This document shows positions 5,042 to 6,039 of a DNA stretch of 6,039 nt, piece by piece. The stretch comes from an uncultured Eubacteriaceae bacterium. Lineage in GTDB: Bacteria; Bacillota; Clostridia; Lachnospirales; Lachnospiraceae. Position 1 is the first letter of the stretch. Each line of letters starts with the position of its first letter. The stretch spans positions 1-6,039 of the forward strand of contig CAMEUH010000158.1 of NCBI GenBank assembly GCA_945938055.1. The letters run 5' to 3'. Both the position numbers and the translations under genes were made by a program. Below the pieces are notes generated by a model. That model worked only from the letters and a program-made list of their open reading frames with translations. It was not told the DNA's origin and ran no database searches.

Positions 5042-6039
5042 TCACGGTTTCTCCACATTCTTCAACGCAATCATCGGTCCAAAATACGTCAGCAGCGCCA
5101 CAAAAAGTGCTGCCAGAACCGCTGCTGTATTACTTTCCAACAATCCATACGCTGCCTTGTAGGTCACATAAGTACAGACACCCATGAAAAGTGCACATGC
5201 CGTCGTTAAACCAAAAGTCCTTTTGACCTCCTGCCGGTATCCAATCGTCTTACGAATCTCTCTCATGTTCAGTACACCAACAATAATCGGGAAAGTCATG
5301 TAACCAATTACCAGCGCATACGCCTTTAAGTCCGTAAATGCAATCAGAACCGTCACAAGAATCACATGAATCACCAGCGAAATGGCAGAATGAATCACCG
5401 GACGGTTCATCTTGTCAAGTGCCTGCAAAATAGAGCTGGTTACCGTGGAAATCGCATAGAAGACCACGGCAAGCGACCCCATCCGCAGCATGGAACCACC
5501 TGTTGCATAATCCAGCCTTGGATAAATCATCCTTACCACAGGTTCCCCAATAACCGCAAGACCTACTGCTGCCGGGATTGCTATCATCATGTTAAATTTA
5601 ATGACCGAATGAATTTTTTCCTTTACTTCTTCTTCGTCATCCAGTGCGTAGGAACGAACAATACTTGGAAGCGCCGAAGATGCCAGTGCTGTCGCCACTC
5701 CCATTGGAATACTAATCATCAGCACATAAATGGAGTTGTACACACCAGAGCTTCCTGAAATCACTTCCGTGGAATAACCACGTGCTGCCATGATGTTTCC
5801 AAATAAAATATCATCAAATACCGCACTGATCTGGTAAAATGTCTGTCCCAGAATAATCGGTACCGTAGTAAGCAGGATTACTTTATAGATGTCCGGATAG
5901 GCCTGTATCTTCTCCACAGATGCCGGTTCCCCTGATTTTAACAGTGTCTTCCTGCATGCAAGATACCAGATGAATACACAAAGAAGTGCTGTAGCCGCAC
6001 CAAAACAGGTTCCAAAGGTACCTCCCATGGCACCATATC
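5042..6039 (-). CDS. SpoVB/MurJ-like polysaccharide or lipid II flippase (MOP superfamily), N-terminal part outside window
   Basis: An integral membrane transporter of the MOP superfamily, in the polysaccharide biosynthesis/SpoVB/YtgP/MurJ branch; such proteins flip lipid-linked cell-wall or polysaccharide precursors across the membrane. About 331 residues are visible, against roughly 530-550 for full-length relatives. The frame is open to the window edge, and the Met at 6028 has no reason to be the start. Numbered from that Met, about nine hydrophobic helices can be read, near 11-28, 50-72, 97-117, 147-165, 184-203, 212-231, 236-254, 273-293 and 302-322. The loop FDDILFGNIMAARG (71-84) and the helix YVLMISIPMGVATALASSALPSIV (101-124) are typical of the family. 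The gene converges on the DUF4317 gene and no intrinsic terminator is seen beyond its TGA at 5042. Whether it acts on lipid II, spore cortex precursor or an exopolysaccharide is not decided by this fragment. Confidence 0.85.
   Translation of the reverse strand, partial: YGAMGGTFGTCFGAATALLCVFIWYLACRKTLLKSGEPASVEKIQAYPDIYKVILLTTVPIILGQTFYQISAVFDDILFGNIMAARGYSTEVISGSSGVYNSIYVLMISIPMGVATALASSALPSIVRSYALDDEEEVKEKIHSVIKFNMMIAIPAAVGLAVIGEPVVRMIYPRLDYATGGSMLRMGSLAVVFYAISTVTSSILQALDKMNRPVIHSAISLVIHVILVTVLIAFTDLKAYALVIGYMTFPIIVGVLNMREIRKTIGYRQEVKRTFGLTTACALFMGVCTYVTYKAAYGLLESNTAAVLAALFVALLTYFGPMIALKNVEKP

Noticed and set aside
4441..5209. Overlapping ORFs on both strands through the palindrome (4748-5209 plus, 4441-4941 minus, 4692-4967 plus) that share the peptide IQYPSPHPIAAPYLQEKP.
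   Set aside because: The shared peptide is produced on both strands by the inverted repeat itself. The ORFs run antisense into real genes, have no ribosome binding sites and match no family I recognise.

Overview
The window looks like chromosomal DNA from a low-GC Firmicute, most likely a gut-type Lachnospiraceae (Clostridia). This is inferred from a DUF4317 protein (a family known mainly from Firmicutes), a clostridial-type nitronate monooxygenase-like flavoprotein with a cysteine-rich tail, a ferredoxin-dependent 2-oxoacid oxidoreductase subunit, and Gram-positive expression signals (purine-rich Shine-Dalgarno sites, a TTGAAA-17-TATAAT promoter). No transposase, phage, CRISPR or rRNA/tRNA gene is visible.

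Layout. (1) 1-960, plus: the 3' part of a 2-oxoacid:ferredoxin oxidoreductase beta subunit, open at the left edge. (2) 974-2035, minus: a nitronate monooxygenase/FabK-like FMN protein, convergent with the first gene and only 13 bp from it. (3) 2093-2130: an intrinsic terminator on the minus strand, closing the next gene upstream. (4) 2163-3350, minus: an AlaX-type alanyl-tRNA editing protein with a DHHA1 tail. (5) 3351-3534: a divergent promoter region with a near-consensus plus-strand promoter. (6) 3535-4680, plus: a DUF4317 protein of unknown function. Its start is moved downstream of the longest open frame because the promoter overlaps the upstream ATG. (7) 4681-5041: a non-coding gap filled by a palindromic element of about 296 bp. 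(8) 5042-6039, minus: the C-terminal part of a SpoVB/MurJ-like multidrug/oligosaccharidyl-lipid/polysaccharide (MOP) superfamily flippase, open at the right edge.

The genes do not form one pathway. They are mostly single-gene units in alternating orientation: central carbon/redox metabolism, flavin oxidation, translation quality control, an unknown, and envelope polymer export. The most unusual content is the palindrome at 4697-4992. Its arms are identical in inverted orientation over 67 bp, continue imperfectly to about 105 bp each, and enclose an 88-nt core that can form two more hairpins. It may be a dispersed MITE-like repeat or a structured RNA. It does not encode a convincing protein, although its symmetry creates mirror-image ORFs on both strands.
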